From positions 62,001 through 126,000 of the forward strand of contig NZ_AFJI01000094.1 of the NCBI RefSeq assembly GCF_000264785.1: a stretch of 64,000 nucleotides of DNA, given 5' to 3'. The translations under genes and the position numbers were made by a program. The notes below the pieces were generated by a model. It did no database searches and was not told the origin of the DNA. It saw only the letters and a list, made by a program, of their open reading frames with translations. Positions 49,101 to 58,333 of this stretch are shown here, in pieces. This DNA is from Edwardsiella ictaluri ATCC 33202. GTDB taxonomy: Bacteria; Pseudomonadota; Gammaproteobacteria; Enterobacterales; Enterobacteriaceae. Position 1 is the first letter of the stretch, and every line of letters starts with the position of its first letter.

Positions 49101-49432
49101 CGGCGAAGCCGAAGGACAAGAAAGAGGAGTTTCTGTCGAATATCCTGGCCCGCCTTAATGAGCTTTTTGTCACCGATAATCTCACCGATAAAGACATGAT
49201 TAATTATGCCTTCGCGGTGCGTGACAAGTTGTCAGAAAACCAGGCGGTGATGACCCAGATCGCCAACAATACGCGCGAACAGGCGATGCTGGGCGATTTC
49301 CCACAAGCCATTGATGATGCCGTGATGGACAGCAACGACGCCCAGCAAGAGATGATGCTGCAATACCTCTCTAACCCTGAGCTGGCGAAAGGCTTTGCCC
49401 GGGTGGTATTTGATATGTTGAAAGGGGCTTAA
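46184..49432 (+). CDS. hsdR: Type I restriction endonuclease subunit HsdR
   Basis: ATP-dependent translocase and nuclease of the type I complex, 1,082 residues. The N-terminal nuclease has the PD-(D/E)xK core IDLVLFVNGLPIATLELK (about 163-180). The superfamily-2 motor has Walker A SAGSGKS (near 342), VIADEAHSS (DEAD-like motif II, near 457), YYAFTATPK (motif III) and the VLVANKFQTGFDQP (near 706) plus SRLNRTYPGK region. A long helical C-terminus binds HsdM/S. ATGA overlap with hsdS indicates coupling. Confidence 0.95.
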   Translation: MSMDSTKERIFQDEMIAQMIDRGWVRGKTDGYDRERALYSQDALTFVQTTQPQEWEKFTKVYPSDTERHFLDALVAQLKKADINATDMLSRTYGTLGVLRHGIKSHNARFSLCQFKPEHNLNPQTLTRYQQNICRLVPELVYSPHASNGAFAETGVKAKKWRIDLVLFVNGLPIATLELKSEFKQTVQNAITQYKKTRLPKDPGTNKPEPLLTFKRGALVHFAVSQYDVFMTTRLDGDKTFFLPFNKGTHDGGAGNDIPEDANDYATSYLWKEVLLPDNLLKILASFMHLQIVEKENALGLKYKSESLIFPRYHQWDVVNKLITAATVEGTGNKYLIQHSAGSGKSNSIAWTAHQLSRLYDENGEKQFHSVIVVTDRTVLDDQLQDTIYQFEHQDGVVGRINNKEGDGSKSEKLASALENSQPIIIVTIQTFPFVLKAIENSVSLKQRKYAVIADEAHSSQSGSTARQLKEVLMTEEADDDVEMSSEDILDATVAARRGSSNLNYYAFTATPKAKTLELFGRRPNPLEPASKTNKPEAFHVYSMRQAIEEGFILDVLKNYTNYKVAYKLLQKLGDPDREVDSKKAKVKLNQWVSLHDYNVSQKVRVIVEHFRQHVMHLLAGQAKAMVVTSSRKAAVRYKLAFDKYIAERKYAKISAMVAFSGEVEFHEDDHNSLALLHQKFTEINMNPGLKGRDMRKAFDTDEYQVMLVANKFQTGFDQPKLCAMYVDKKLGGVECVQTLSRLNRTYPGKAQSGTFVLDFYNEPEDILGAFQPYYQTAELTDVSDPQLVFELYEKLRTSGIFLWNEVEQFCTAFFSKNKSNAAISNICKPAVQRWKNRYTSAIDAYLLAKEMFERTRKTGDIVLITNAENTFKECEKEKSKLDIFKKDLGSFVRFYEFMSQIVDYDDKNLEKLSLFARHLRPLLHEQRIEEDEIDLSNVEMSHYRLSKLHEQHLKLQEDAEDDKIKPGNEVGTAKPKDKKEEFLSNILARLNELFVTDNLTDKDMINYAFAVRDKLSENQAVMTQIANNTREQAMLGDFPQAIDDAVMDSNDAQQEMMLQYLSNPELAKGFARVVFDMLKGA

Positions 49433-49594
49433 TTGTTGCACTGATTGGGAGCAATAGAGCAGGAAATCACCGAGAACAGATGATGCGCCTGCTCTGTTCC
49501 TTCTGACTTCTTGAGTTAGTGGCGTTCATTTACAGGAACAAGCTATGCCTACCGTAGGTTGGAGGTCGAGTCCGTCAAGGTGGTGTAAATTGTA

Positions 49595-49756
49595 TTAGCC
49601 GCCAGCGGATTTCACTCCAGCTTTATACCCCTCTTGGTAAGGATCTGAGCCTAATGGCGTTATTGGGCCGATTGGCGCAACTGGAGGGATCACGTTCCCT
49701 TGCACTGATTTGTATCCGTCCCTGTATCCGCGAGCATACTCCTCTTGATGACTCAT
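49595..49756 (-). CDS. Unknown 53-residue protein with duplicated Gly-Tyr motif
   Basis: Starts ATG at 49756 behind a strong AAAGGAGAG ribosome site and ends TAA at 49595. The product has two related halves, YARGYRDGYKS (residues 7-17) and YQEGYKAGVKS (40-50), around a Pro/Ile-rich linker (IPPVAPIGPITPLGS). No transmembrane segment or signal. I recognise no family. It lies convergent with hsdR, between the restriction operon and tRNA-Ile2, so it belongs to the accessory region. The clean start, motif symmetry and length argue for a real gene. Confidence 0.68.
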   Translation of the reverse strand: MSHQEEYARGYRDGYKSVQGNVIPPVAPIGPITPLGSDPYQEGYKAGVKSAGG

Positions 49757-49887
49757 TATTTCTCTCCTTTAGCATTCACTAGAGGATCAGGATACGGAGA
49801 TTTTATCGAAAACGACAGTTTGATTTGATGGCTGGCTCTAGCATGACATACCTGTAGATACCTGACTTAGGTATCCTAGAAAAGAAT

Positions 49888-49915
49888 AAGGACCTGCGAT
49901 CTCTCGCAAGTCCTT
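49888..49915 (-). terminator. Terminator after tRNA-Ile2
   Basis: Minus-strand AAGGACTTGCGA pairs with TCGCAGGTCCTT (one G-U pair) around GAGA, then ATTCTTTT. It starts nine bases past the tRNA 3' end. Confidence 0.82.
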
Positions 49916-49923
49916 GTTTTGTT

Positions 49924-49999
49924 TGGTGGCCCCTGTTGGGTTTGAACCAACGACCAAGCGATTATGAGTCGCCTGCTCTAACCACTGAGCTAAGGGGCC
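49924..49999 (-). tRNA. ileX: tRNA-Ile2 (anticodon CAT, modified to read AUA)
   Basis: 76-base cloverleaf including the encoded CCA. Acceptor GGCCCCT pairs with AGGGGCC. The anticodon loop is CTCATAA, with CAT read from positions 49966-49964. T-arm contains GGTTCAAAC. CAT tRNAs of this sequence are the isoleucine type whose C34 is changed to lysidine by TilS. E. coli ileX has the same place, next to mug and rpoD. Confidence 0.93.
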
Positions 50000-50140
50000 G
50001 AATGGCGAAGATTATAGAGTAAATCAAGGAGGAAAATCCAGTGCTTGCGCAGCGGACGCCGCTTTTTTGAACATAGCTAGCCCATTGTTATTACGGTAAG
50101 ATTTCGGGTATGACGAGAATGCAAAGGCGACGTGACAAGC

Positions 50141-50613
50141 GTGGACATTTTGACAACCGGGCTACGGGTGGTGTTTTGCGGTATCAACCGGGGACTGAGC
50201 CCGGCCCGGGTGATCATTTTGCCAATCCGCGTAACCGTTTCTGGTCGGTGATCCATCTGGCGGGTTTTACCGATCGTCCGCTGGCGCCCCAGGCGGAGCC
50301 TCATCTATTGATACCGGCTGTGGGATTATCGCGCTGGTACCGCGTCCCCGATGGCAACGGCTGCTGAACTGATTGCTGCGGCGCTGCGCACCGGGGTGAT
50401 GTTCAGCAGGCGAAGATCACGCGTTACCAGCCGCAGGCGCGGACAGTACTGGGTAAACAGGCTTTTACCCAGGCGTTTGGGATTCGCCGCCCCGCCTGGG
50501 GATGCCCGGCGCTGCGTATCGACGGGACGATGCTATGGGTGTTACCTAACCCCAGTGGCCTGAGCAGGGTGATACCAGCCGCGCGGGTAGACAGCTATCG
50601 GGAGCTATATTAA
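50141..50613 (+). pseudogene. mug: Frameshifted mug (G:T/U mismatch-specific DNA glycosylase)
   Basis: Pieces of Mug occur in three frames. VDILTTGLRVVFCGIN begins at the GTG at 50141, then DHFANPRNRFWSVIHLAGFTDR, then an altered region and a final part with ITRYQPQARTVLGKQAF and VLPNPSGLSRV, ending TAA at 50611-50613. Frame changes after SPAR and around 50320 remove a continuous product. E. coli Mug has 168 residues and lies convergent to rpoD as here. Intact Mug removes U or T mispaired with G and ethenocytosine. Confidence 0.87.
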
Positions 50614-50683
50614 CGTTGATGTCGCAGGGGCATAGCGAGCGGGTTGGCGATATTCTGACGGGCGCGCTGCCGCGCTGAAAAAG

Positions 50684-50708
50684 AAAAACCCCGGTCAGGC
50701 GGCCGGGG
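50684..50708 (-). terminator. rpoD operon terminator
   Basis: Minus strand CCCCGG and CCGGGG pair around an eight-base loop and are followed by five T residues, about 30 bases after the rpoD stop. Confidence 0.85.
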
Positions 50709-50737
50709 TGGGTATGCGTAGCGTGGCCGGAACGGAT

Positions 50738-52573
50738 TTAGTCGTCCAGGAAGCTGCGCAGGACTTCAGAACGGCTCGGGTGGCGCAGCTTACGCAGCGC
50801 CTTGGCTTCGATCTGGCGGATACGCTCGCGGGTAACATCGAACTGCTTGCCGACCTCTTCCAGGGTGTGGTCGGTATTCATATCGATACCAAAACGCATA
50901 CGCAGGACTTTCGCCTCGCGGGCGGTCAGTCCGGCCAGTACGTCGCGGGTCGCGGAGCGCAGGCTTTCAGAGGTTGCGGAATCCAGCGGCAGCTCCAGAG
51001 TGGTATCTTCGATAAAGTCACCCAGATGCGAATCTTCATCGTCACCGATCGGCGTTTCCATGGAGATCGGCTCTTTGGCAATCTTCAGCACCTTGCGGAT
51101 CTTGTCTTCCGGCATCATCATACGCTCGGCCAGCTCTTCCGGCGTCGGCTCACGCCCCATCTCCTGCAACATCTGGCGTGAAATACGGTTGAGTTTATTG
51201 ATGGTCTCAATCATATGCACCGGGATACGGATAGTGCGCGCCTGATCGGCGATAGAGCGGGTGATTGCCTGGCGGATCCACCAGGTTGCGTAGGTGGAGA
51301 ACTTGTAACCGCGGCGGTATTCAAACTTATCGACCGCCTTCATCAGGCCGATGTTACCCTCCTGGATCAGATCCAGGAACTGCAGGCCGCGGTTGGTATA
51401 CTTTTTAGCGATGGAGATAACCAGACGCAGGTTAGCCTCAACCATCTCTTTCTTTGCACGGCGCGCTTTGGCTTCGCCGATGGACATACGACGGTTGATG
51501 TCTTTGACCTGTTCAATGGTCAGGCCGGTCTCTTCTTCAATCTGGTGCAGTTTCTGCAGGCTGCGCTCGACTTCCTCACGCATATCCTTGAGTTTTTCGC
51601 CCCAGGGTTTACCCATGGCCAGCGCGGCGTCAAACCAGGTGATGCTGGTTTCGTTGCCGGTAAACAGGGTGATGAAGTTTTTCTTCGGCATCTTGCTCTG
51701 CTCAACGCACAACTTCATGATCAGACGTTCCTGACCACGAACGCGATCCATCATTTCGCGCATGTTGCTGACCAGATAGTCAAACTGTTTCGGCACCAGG
51801 CGGAACTGCTTGAAGATTTCAGACAGATTCTGGATCTCTTCCTGTGCCTTGCCGCTGCTACGCCCTTCGGCCTTGATGGCCAGACGGGTTTTTTCGTACT
51901 GCTGGCGCAACTCAACGAATTTCTGACGAGCCAGCTCTGGATCGATGCTGTTGTCATCGTCGCTGTCATCGTCCTCGTCTTCGTTCTCATCCCCGTCGTC
52001 GTCCAGCTCCTCTTCCGGCAGCTCGGAACCCACGTGGGTTGCGGTTGGGGCCATATCCTCTTCGGCGTTGGGATCGACAAAGCCGGTGATCAGGTCGGAC
52101 AGACGTGCTTCGCTGGCCTCAACGCGGTCATACTGCTCCAGCAGGTAGGTGATGGCCTCCGGATATTCGGCAACGGAACATTGAACCTGGTTGATACCGT
52201 CCTCGATACGCTTGGCGATATCGATTTCCCCTTCACGGGTCAGCAGCTCAACGGTGCCCATTTCACGCATGTACATGCGTACCGGATCGGTGGTACGGCC
52301 AATTTCGGATTCGACACTGGACAGAACCTGTACCGCCGCCTCTGCGGCGTCTTCGTCGGCAATGTTCTCCGCCAGCATCAGGTCATCGGCATCCGGTGCT
52401 TCTTCCATCACCTGGATGCCCATGTCATTAATCATTTGGATGATGTCTTCGATCTGATCGGAGTCGACGATATCTTCCGGCAGATGGTCATTGACCTCAG
52501 CATAGGTCAGGTAGCCTTGCTCCTTGCCCTTGGTAACAAGAAGTTTGAGCTGTGACTGCGGGTTTTGCTCCAT
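50738..52573 (-). CDS. rpoD: RNA polymerase sigma-70 factor RpoD
   Basis: Primary sigma factor, 611 residues (E. coli 613). Region 1.1 is followed by an acidic spacer ([17 protein letters not shown]) and a sigma70-specific insertion. Region 2 has [28 protein letters not shown], then the -10 reading [19 protein letters not shown] (described as regions). Region 4 carries [25 protein letters not shown], the -35 helix-turn-helix. Last gene of rpsU-dnaG-rpoD. The 230-base spacer to dnaG may hold the internal heat-shock type promoter known in E. coli; it was not identified. Confidence 0.98.
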   Translation of the reverse strand: MEQNPQSQLKLLVTKGKEQGYLTYAEVNDHLPEDIVDSDQIEDIIQMINDMGIQVMEEAPDADDLMLAENIADEDAAEAAVQVLSSVESEIGRTTDPVRMYMREMGTVELLTREGEIDIAKRIEDGINQVQCSVAEYPEAITYLLEQYDRVEASEARLSDLITGFVDPNAEEDMAPTATHVGSELPEEELDDDGDENEDEDDDSDDDNSIDPELARQKFVELRQQYEKTRLAIKAEGRSSGKAQEEIQNLSEIFKQFRLVPKQFDYLVSNMREMMDRVRGQERLIMKLCVEQSKMPKKNFITLFTGNETSITWFDAALAMGKPWGEKLKDMREEVERSLQKLHQIEEETGLTIEQVKDINRRMSIGEAKARRAKKEMVEANLRLVISIAKKYTNRGLQFLDLIQEGNIGLMKAVDKFEYRRGYKFSTYATWWIRQAITRSIADQARTIRIPVHMIETINKLNRISRQMLQEMGREPTPEELAERMMMPEDKIRKVLKIAKEPISMETPIGDDEDSHLGDFIEDTTLELPLDSATSESLRSATRDVLAGLTAREAKVLRMRFGIDMNTDHTLEEVGKQFDVTRERIRQIEAKALRKLRHPSRSEVLRSFLDD

Positions 52574-52808
52574 AAGACGGTATCCACACTTCAGAGTTTG
52601 AATTGGTGTTGGTCGGATTATCTATGACCGCCAACGATGCTTAAGGCCCGGATTATCAGGGCCGTACGCGGGTTACTTTCATTCGTCGCCGCTCCCCGGT
52701 ATTGCGGCATGCAGGGGCTACATCCTGCGTGGTATCGGCAATCAAGCCGCTAAATTTACTATTAAGTTTAGTCACCGCCCTATTAATGCCGACGGTGTTT
52801 ATTATGCG

Positions 52809-54557
52809 TTAGTTCTTTTTGGCCAGCGCCTCATTCAGTGAGCGCACCTCTTCGCGCTCCGCAGGCGTCAGCCCGTCGGTTCTGGCTCGGGCGATGAGCT
52901 GCTCCAGGCGCTGCTCCAGCACGGCGTCGTACAGACTGCCGAGGGTATCCACGAAGGTTTCGAGCACCATGGGCTCAATAATCATGTGGTTCCACGTTGC
53001 CAGCGTTTCAAGCTGCGACGCATATTTATTATCGCGATACAGCTCCAGCAATTGCCCGGTAGTCAGCCCCGGCTGCGCCAGACAGGTTTCTACCAGCTCG
53101 ATAAACAGCGGTAGGCCCGGCAACGGGTGCTGGTGTAATCCGTCCAGCGTCGGTACTTCGGCAGCTAACGCCGGGTTTTGTACCAGCAATGCGATAAGTA
53201 TACGCATAGTCGTTGGTTTTAACCGCGGCGGCTGATAATTCTTTACCGCTTCGCTGCGCCGAGGCAGCAGCTTTTCCAGCTGGCTGTCGTCGAGTATTCC
53301 CAGCTTCTGTCCCAGCGACTGGCGCAGATACAGACGCAGTGTCTCGCCGGGCACCTGGCCGATAAGCGGCAGCGCCAGCGCACTCAGCTTGGTCCGGCCA
53401 TCCGGGGTACTCAAATCGACCTGCGGCAGCAGGCTGTCGAACAGAAAGGTGGACAGGGGATGCGCATCGTTCATTCGCCGTTCGAAGGCTTCGGCCCCCT
53501 CTTTGCGGATCAGCGTATCCGGGTCTTCCCCCTCGGGTAAAAACATAAACTTCAGCTGACGGCCGTCGCTCAGGTAAGGCAGTGCGGTCTCCAGCGCGCG
53601 CCAGGCAGCCTCGCGCCCGGCGTTATCGCCATCGTAACAGCACACGACGCTGTCGGTATGGCGGAACAACAGTTGGATATGCTCGGCGGTCGTGGAGGTT
53701 CCCAGCGACGCCACCGCATAGTTGACGCCATACTGCGCCAGCGCGATGACGTCCATATAGCCTTCGACGACCAGCAGACGCTCCGGCTGCGCGGCGTGCT
53801 GCAGCGCCTCATACAGGCCAAACAGCTGGCGGCCTTTATGGAAAATCTCCGTTTCGGGCGAGTTCAGGTATTTCGGCGTGCCGTTGCCCAGAACCCGACC
53901 GCCAAAGGCGATCACCCGCCCGCGTTTGTCACGGATGGGGATCATGATACGGTCACGGAAACGATCGTAGCTGCGACCGTTCTCGTTATTCACCAACATT
54001 CCGGCGTCGTTGAGCGCTGTGCGCCCGCCCGCGTCGCGGCCAAAGCGTTTCAGGGCGTTGTCCCAGCCCTGCGGCGCGTAGCCGATGGCAAAGCTATCCA
54101 TAATGGCCTGGCTCATACCGCGCCCGGTCAGGTATTGCTGCGCCTGCGTCGCACCCGGTTGGCGCAGGGACTGCTGATAGTAGCCGCATAGGCCATCCAT
54201 CAGCTGATACAGATTCTGGCGCTGATGCCGCTCCATCTGGCTCGGTCCGCTGCCGGACTCATAGGGCACTTCCAGCCCCGCCATGGTCGCCAGCTCTTCT
54301 ATGCTTTCGACAAACTCAAGCCGATCATAGTTCATCAAAAAATCAATGGCGTTGCCGTGGGCACCGCAGCCGAAGCAGTGGTAAAACTGTTTGTCCGCGT
54401 TAACGGTAAACGAGGGCGTTTTTTCCGAGTGGAATGGACAGCAGGCGTGGTAGTTCTTCCCCTGCTTCTTAAGTTTCACACGCGCATCGACCAGCTCGAC
54501 AATATCGGTACGAGCCAACAGATCGTTGATAAATACGCGTGGGATTCGTCCAGCCAT
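52809..54557 (-). CDS. dnaG: DNA primase DnaG
   Basis: Makes RNA primers for replication. 582 residues from the ATG at 54557 (E. coli 581). The zinc-binding CHC2 domain uses Cys40, His43, Cys61 and Cys64 (CCPFH, HCFGCG). The TOPRIM domain has the EGYMDV motif near residue 265 and CYDGDNAG near 307. The C-terminal DnaB-binding helical domain follows. A farther upstream in-frame ATG would add 17 unmatched residues. It lies between rpsU and rpoD as the macromolecular synthesis operon requires. Confidence 0.97.
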   Translation of the reverse strand: MAGRIPRVFINDLLARTDIVELVDARVKLKKQGKNYHACCPFHSEKTPSFTVNADKQFYHCFGCGAHGNAIDFLMNYDRLEFVESIEELATMAGLEVPYESGSGPSQMERHQRQNLYQLMDGLCGYYQQSLRQPGATQAQQYLTGRGMSQAIMDSFAIGYAPQGWDNALKRFGRDAGGRTALNDAGMLVNNENGRSYDRFRDRIMIPIRDKRGRVIAFGGRVLGNGTPKYLNSPETEIFHKGRQLFGLYEALQHAAQPERLLVVEGYMDVIALAQYGVNYAVASLGTSTTAEHIQLLFRHTDSVVCCYDGDNAGREAAWRALETALPYLSDGRQLKFMFLPEGEDPDTLIRKEGAEAFERRMNDAHPLSTFLFDSLLPQVDLSTPDGRTKLSALALPLIGQVPGETLRLYLRQSLGQKLGILDDSQLEKLLPRRSEAVKNYQPPRLKPTTMRILIALLVQNPALAAEVPTLDGLHQHPLPGLPLFIELVETCLAQPGLTTGQLLELYRDNKYASQLETLATWNHMIIEPMVLETFVDTLGSLYDAVLEQRLEQLIARARTDGLTPAEREEVRSLNEALAKKN

Positions 54558-54722
54558 AAGCCCTTTACAGTGGTTGTCCGCCGTCGGCGTTGAGAGGGCG
54601 ACAGGCAAACAGTTTTACAGCCTCTAAACGAGAACAAGCCGCGCTTTCCTTTCGGAAGGCACGGCCTTCGTATGTCATTGCCCGTGCGATACAAACAACG
54701 ACATGGTCTGTGACCTGGATTC

Positions 54723-54741
54723 GACGGGGAAAACCCCGGTC
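54723..54741 (-). terminator. Partial terminator between rpsU and dnaG
   Basis: Minus strand GACCGGGG-TTTT-CCCCGTC, with one bulged G, begins four bases after the rpsU stop. No long U-run follows. E. coli has a partial terminator at this point that lowers dnaG relative to rpsU. Confidence 0.5.
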
Positions 54742-54744
54742 AAA

Positions 54745-55032
<288 letters not shown>

Positions 55033-55173
55033 TTAATCCGAACAGCACCCGCTTGTAAAGCGCTGTCTTATCCTTCAACGGCGATGGGCCGCAGTAAGAA
55101 AGCGAAATAGTATAGCAGAATTGTGCTATTATGCGCCACTTTGAGTTGTACTGAACGTGTTGTTGGAGCCGCC

Positions 55174-56199
55174 ATGCGTATTCTGGGGATCGAAACCTCC
55201 TGTGATGAAACCGGTATCGCCATTTACGACGATGAAAAAGGGATCCTGGCCAATCAGCTGTATAGCCAGATTAAACTGCATGCTGACTATGGCGGTGTGG
55301 TCCCGGAGTTGGCGTCGCGTGACCATGTGCGGAAGACCGTGCCGCTGATCCAGGCGGCGCTGCGTGAGGCGGATCTGACCCCGGCGGATTTGGATGGCGT
55401 GGCCTATACCGCCGGTCCGGGGCTGGTCGGGGCGCTGCTGGTCGGGGCGACCGTCGGTCGGTCGCTGGCGTTTGCCTGGGGCGTGCCGGCGGTGCCGGTA
55501 CACCACATGGAGGGGCATCTGCTGGCGCCGATGCTGGAGGAGAATCCTCCGGCGTTTCCGTTTGTCGCGCTGCTGGTCTCCGGCGGCCATACCCAGCTTA
55601 TCAGCGTCACCGGCATCGGCGAGTATCGCCTGCTGGGAGAGTCGATTGACGACGCTGCAGGAGAGGCCTTTGACAAGACGGCCAAGCTGCTGGGGCTGGA
55701 CTATCCCGGAGGGCCGGTTCTCTCCAGGATGGCGCAGCAGGGTGTGCCGGGGCGCTTCGTGTTCCCGCGTCCGATGACCGATCGACCGGGGCTGGACCTC
55801 AGCTTTTCCGGTCTGAAGACCTTTGCCGCCAATACGATTCACGCCAACGGCGATGACGCGCAAACCCGCGCCGACATTGCACGTGCCTTTGAAGATGCGG
55901 TGGTGGATACGCTGGCGATCAAGTGCCGTCGTGCGCTGGATCAGACCGGGTTTCAGCGCCTGGTAATGGCTGGCGGCGTGAGCGCAAACCGTGCGCTGCG
56001 CGGGCGTCTGGCGCAGATGATGCAGCAGCGTGGCGGCGCGGTGTTCTATGCCCGTCCGGAGTTCTGCACCGATAACGGCGCGATGATCGCTTATGCTGGT
56101 ATGGTGCGTCTGAAGAGCGGCGTCGATGCCGATCTGTCTATCAGCGTACGCCCGCGTTGGCCGCTGGCGGAGCTGCCGCCGGTGGCAGCTCGCAGTTAA
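55174..56199 (+). CDS. tsaD: tRNA N6-adenosine threonylcarbamoyltransferase TsaD
   Basis: Catalytic subunit, with TsaB and TsaE, that transfers the threonylcarbamoyl group to A37 of ANN-decoding tRNAs. 341 residues from the ATG at 55174 (E. coli 337). ASKHA-fold motifs are [12 protein letters not shown] (phosphate 1), the metal-binding HHMEGH near residue 112, VSGGHTQ near 134, and [12 protein letters not shown] near the end. The ribosome site is TTGGAG. It shares a promoter region with rpsU. Confidence 0.96.
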   Translation: MRILGIETSCDETGIAIYDDEKGILANQLYSQIKLHADYGGVVPELASRDHVRKTVPLIQAALREADLTPADLDGVAYTAGPGLVGALLVGATVGRSLAFAWGVPAVPVHHMEGHLLAPMLEENPPAFPFVALLVSGGHTQLISVTGIGEYRLLGESIDDAAGEAFDKTAKLLGLDYPGGPVLSRMAQQGVPGRFVFPRPMTDRPGLDLSFSGLKTFAANTIHANGDDAQTRADIARAFEDAVVDTLAIKCRRALDQTGFQRLVMAGGVSANRALRGRLAQMMQQRGGAVFYARPEFCTDNGAMIAYAGMVRLKSGVDADLSISVRPRWPLAELPPVAARS

Positions 56200-56220
56200 C
56201 TCCACGCGGCGTCGGCGTAT

Positions 56221-56889
56221 TCAGCGCGGCGTCTGCGGTTCGTCATCATGGGGGGGCGAGGCTGAGGCTGGCCTCTCGCTATTCTGGGCGCTTTTAGCGC
56301 CCTTTTTCCTCCAGATTTTTCCCTCTTTTCCACGCCATAGACGCTGGATATTATCGTGGTGACGCACCAGGATAAGACAGGAAAGCATGGCCACCGGGAA
56401 GGTAAACTGCGGCTTAAACCACCAGACGTAGAAGGGGGCGATCAGCGCGCTGACGATGGCGCCAAGGGAGGAGTATCCGCTCAATAGCACGGTCAGCAGC
56501 CAGGTGCCGACCATCAGTCCGGTCAGATCCCAGCCGATGGGGGCGATGGCGCCAAAGGCGGTCGCGACGCCTTTACCGCCGCGGAAGCGAAAGAATACCG
56601 GGTAAATATGGCCCAGACAGGCTGCAATGGCCGTCAGGCCGAGGTAAAAGGGGGACATCTCCAGCGTATAGGCCAGCCAGACCGGGATCATCCCCTTAAG
56701 TACATCGAAGATCAGTACGGCGGCGGCGGCTAAGCGCCCACCGTTGCGCAGCACGTTGGTTGCTCCGGGATTACCAGAACCATTTTCCCTCGGGTCGGGG
56801 AGTCCGGCCGCTTTGCAAACCAGAATGGCGCTGGAGATGGAGCCGCACAGGTAGGCGAAAATAATCATGCCTAACGCAGTCGCACTCAT
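56221..56889 (-). CDS. plsY: Glycerol-3-phosphate acyltransferase PlsY
   Basis: Inner-membrane acyl-phosphate:glycerol-3-phosphate acyltransferase starting phospholipid synthesis. 222 residues from the ATG at 56889 (E. coli 205). Five or so hydrophobic segments carry the family motifs [11 protein letters not shown] near residue 38, [18 protein letters not shown] near 95, and [18 protein letters not shown] near 170. The C-terminal cytoplasmic tail is some 17 residues longer than in E. coli and is rich in Ser, Glu and Asp. Divergent from folB, convergent with tsaD. Confidence 0.95.
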
Positions 56890-57067
56890 GGATTCATCTC
56901 CGTCTTGAGTAAAAGAGAAATCAGGGTGTTGAGCCACCGTACGCCCGCTGGCCAGTCACCCATGCCGCAGCATGGATTAGTGCGCGACAGCGCCGGATAT
57001 CTGTGGATAATACGCACATTCTACAAGAAGTGGTATCCGAAGCAGGCTAAAAAACGGGAATCGCGTG

Positions 57068-57433
57068 ATGGACATCGTATTTATCGAAGGGTTGACTGTC
57101 GTCACCACTATCGGGGTATTTGAGTGGGAACAGACGATCCGTCAGAGGCTGGTGTTTGATGTCGAGCTGGGGTGGGACAACCGCCGTGCCGCACAGAGCG
57201 ACGACGTGGCGCACTGCCTGAGCTATGCCGAGGTGAGCGAGGCTATCCTACAGCACGTAGAGCCGAATCGCTTTGCCCTGGTCGAGCGGGTGGCCGAAGA
57301 GGTTGCCACTCTGTTGATGACGCGCTTTAACAGCCCCTGGGTTCGCCTGCGTGTGAGCAAGCCGGGCGCGGTCGCCCAGGCGCGCAGCGTCGGGGTAGTG
57401 ATTGAGCGCGGTTGCCGCACGGCAGGTGTCTAA
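57068..57433 (+). CDS. folB: Dihydroneopterin aldolase FolB
   Basis: Converts dihydroneopterin to 6-hydroxymethyl-dihydropterin in folate synthesis. 121 residues; ATG at 57068 with MDIVFIEGLTVVTTIGVFEWE at the start as in E. coli. The catalytic Lys and Glu occur in ALVERVAEEVA and RLRVSKPGAV. A GTG just before the ATG is a less likely start. uppP follows 48 bases later in the same direction. Confidence 0.95.
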   Translation: MDIVFIEGLTVVTTIGVFEWEQTIRQRLVFDVELGWDNRRAAQSDDVAHCLSYAEVSEAILQHVEPNRFALVERVAEEVATLLMTRFNSPWVRLRVSKPGAVAQARSVGVVIERGCRTAGV

Positions 57434-57481
57434 CGTTTTACGGCCCACAGGCCGTCTGTACTAAGAAGGGAATGAGAATAT

Positions 57482-58300
57482 ATGGATCTGCATACGCTGC
57501 TTAATGCGTTTATTCTGGGCATCGTCGAGGGATTGACGGAGTTTTTACCGGTCTCTTCCACCGGTCATATGATTATTGTTGGCCACTGGCTGGGTTTTGA
57601 AGGGGATAAGGCGAAAACGTTTGAGGTGATTATCCAGCTGGGCTCGATCCTGGCGGTAGTGGTGATGTTCTGGCGCCGCCTGTTCGGGCTGATCGGGATC
57701 CACTTTGGTCGCCCGGTGGTGCACGAAGGACGTGGTCAGGGGCAACTTCGGCTGGGCCATATTGTGCTGGCGATGATCCCGGCGGTGGTGCTGGGGCTGC
57801 TGCTCCATGATTTTATCAAGAGTCTGTTTACTCCGTTGACGGTGGCCTATGCCCTGGTGGTAGGCGGTCTGCTGCTGCTGGCCGCCGAGTGGTTAAAACC
57901 GGCGCAGACGCGGGCTGTCGGGCTGGATGACATTACCTACCGTCAGGCGTTTATGATCGGCTGCTTTCAGTGTCTGGCGTTGTGGCCTGGCTTCTCCCGC
58001 TCAGGGGCGACGATCTCCGGTGGTATGCTGATGGGCGTGAGTCGCTACGCAGCGTCAGAGTTCTCCTTTCTTCTGGCGGTGCCGATGATGATGGGCGCCA
58101 GTGCGCTGGAGCTGTACAAAAGCCTGCCCTATCTGTCGCTGGGCGATTTGCCGATGTTCAGCGTGGGGTTTGTTACCGCGTTTATCGTTGCGCTGATCGC
58201 CATCAAGACCTTCCTGAACCTGATCAAGCGGATCTCCTTTGTGCCTTTCGCCATTTATCGCTTTATCGTGGCGGCGGCGGTCTATCTGGTATTCTGCTGA
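57482..58300 (+). CDS. uppP: Undecaprenyl-diphosphate phosphatase UppP (BacA)
   Basis: Inner-membrane pyrophosphatase recycling C55-PP for peptidoglycan synthesis; overexpression gives bacitracin resistance in E. coli. 272 residues (E. coli 273). Motif 1 [16 protein letters not shown] (residues 16-31) carries the catalytic Glu residues and serine, and motif 2 [13 protein letters not shown] near residue 170 carries the conserved arginine. Eight hydrophobic segments. Ribosome site GGGAATGAGA. It follows folB as in E. coli. Confidence 0.96.
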   Translation: MDLHTLLNAFILGIVEGLTEFLPVSSTGHMIIVGHWLGFEGDKAKTFEVIIQLGSILAVVVMFWRRLFGLIGIHFGRPVVHEGRGQGQLRLGHIVLAMIPAVVLGLLLHDFIKSLFTPLTVAYALVVGGLLLLAAEWLKPAQTRAVGLDDITYRQAFMIGCFQCLALWPGFSRSGATISGGMLMGVSRYAASEFSFLLAVPMMMGASALELYKSLPYLSLGDLPMFSVGFVTAFIVALIAIKTFLNLIKRISFVPFAIYRFIVAAAVYLVFC

Positions 58301-58328
58301 GCGGGCGGCGGACGCCCGCTGCCGTTTT
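58300..58328 (+). terminator. uppP terminator
   Basis: AGCGGGCG and CGCCCGCT pair around GCGGA immediately at the uppP stop, then GCCGTTTT. The next gene, cca, converges from the other side. Confidence 0.65.
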
Positions 58329-58333
58329 CCCCG

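Noticed and set aside
49888-49999. Prophage attachment site at tRNA-Ile2
   Set aside because: No integrase gene in the window and no second copy of the tRNA 3' end was noticed near the left edge of the island.
51215-52555. 446-codon open frame opposite rpoD
   Set aside because: Antisense shadow produced by codon bias of rpoD; no family resemblance.
55129-56205. 358-codon open frame opposite tsaD
   Set aside because: Antisense shadow; composition is Arg/Gln/His-rich nonsense and tsaD motifs are complete on the plus strand.
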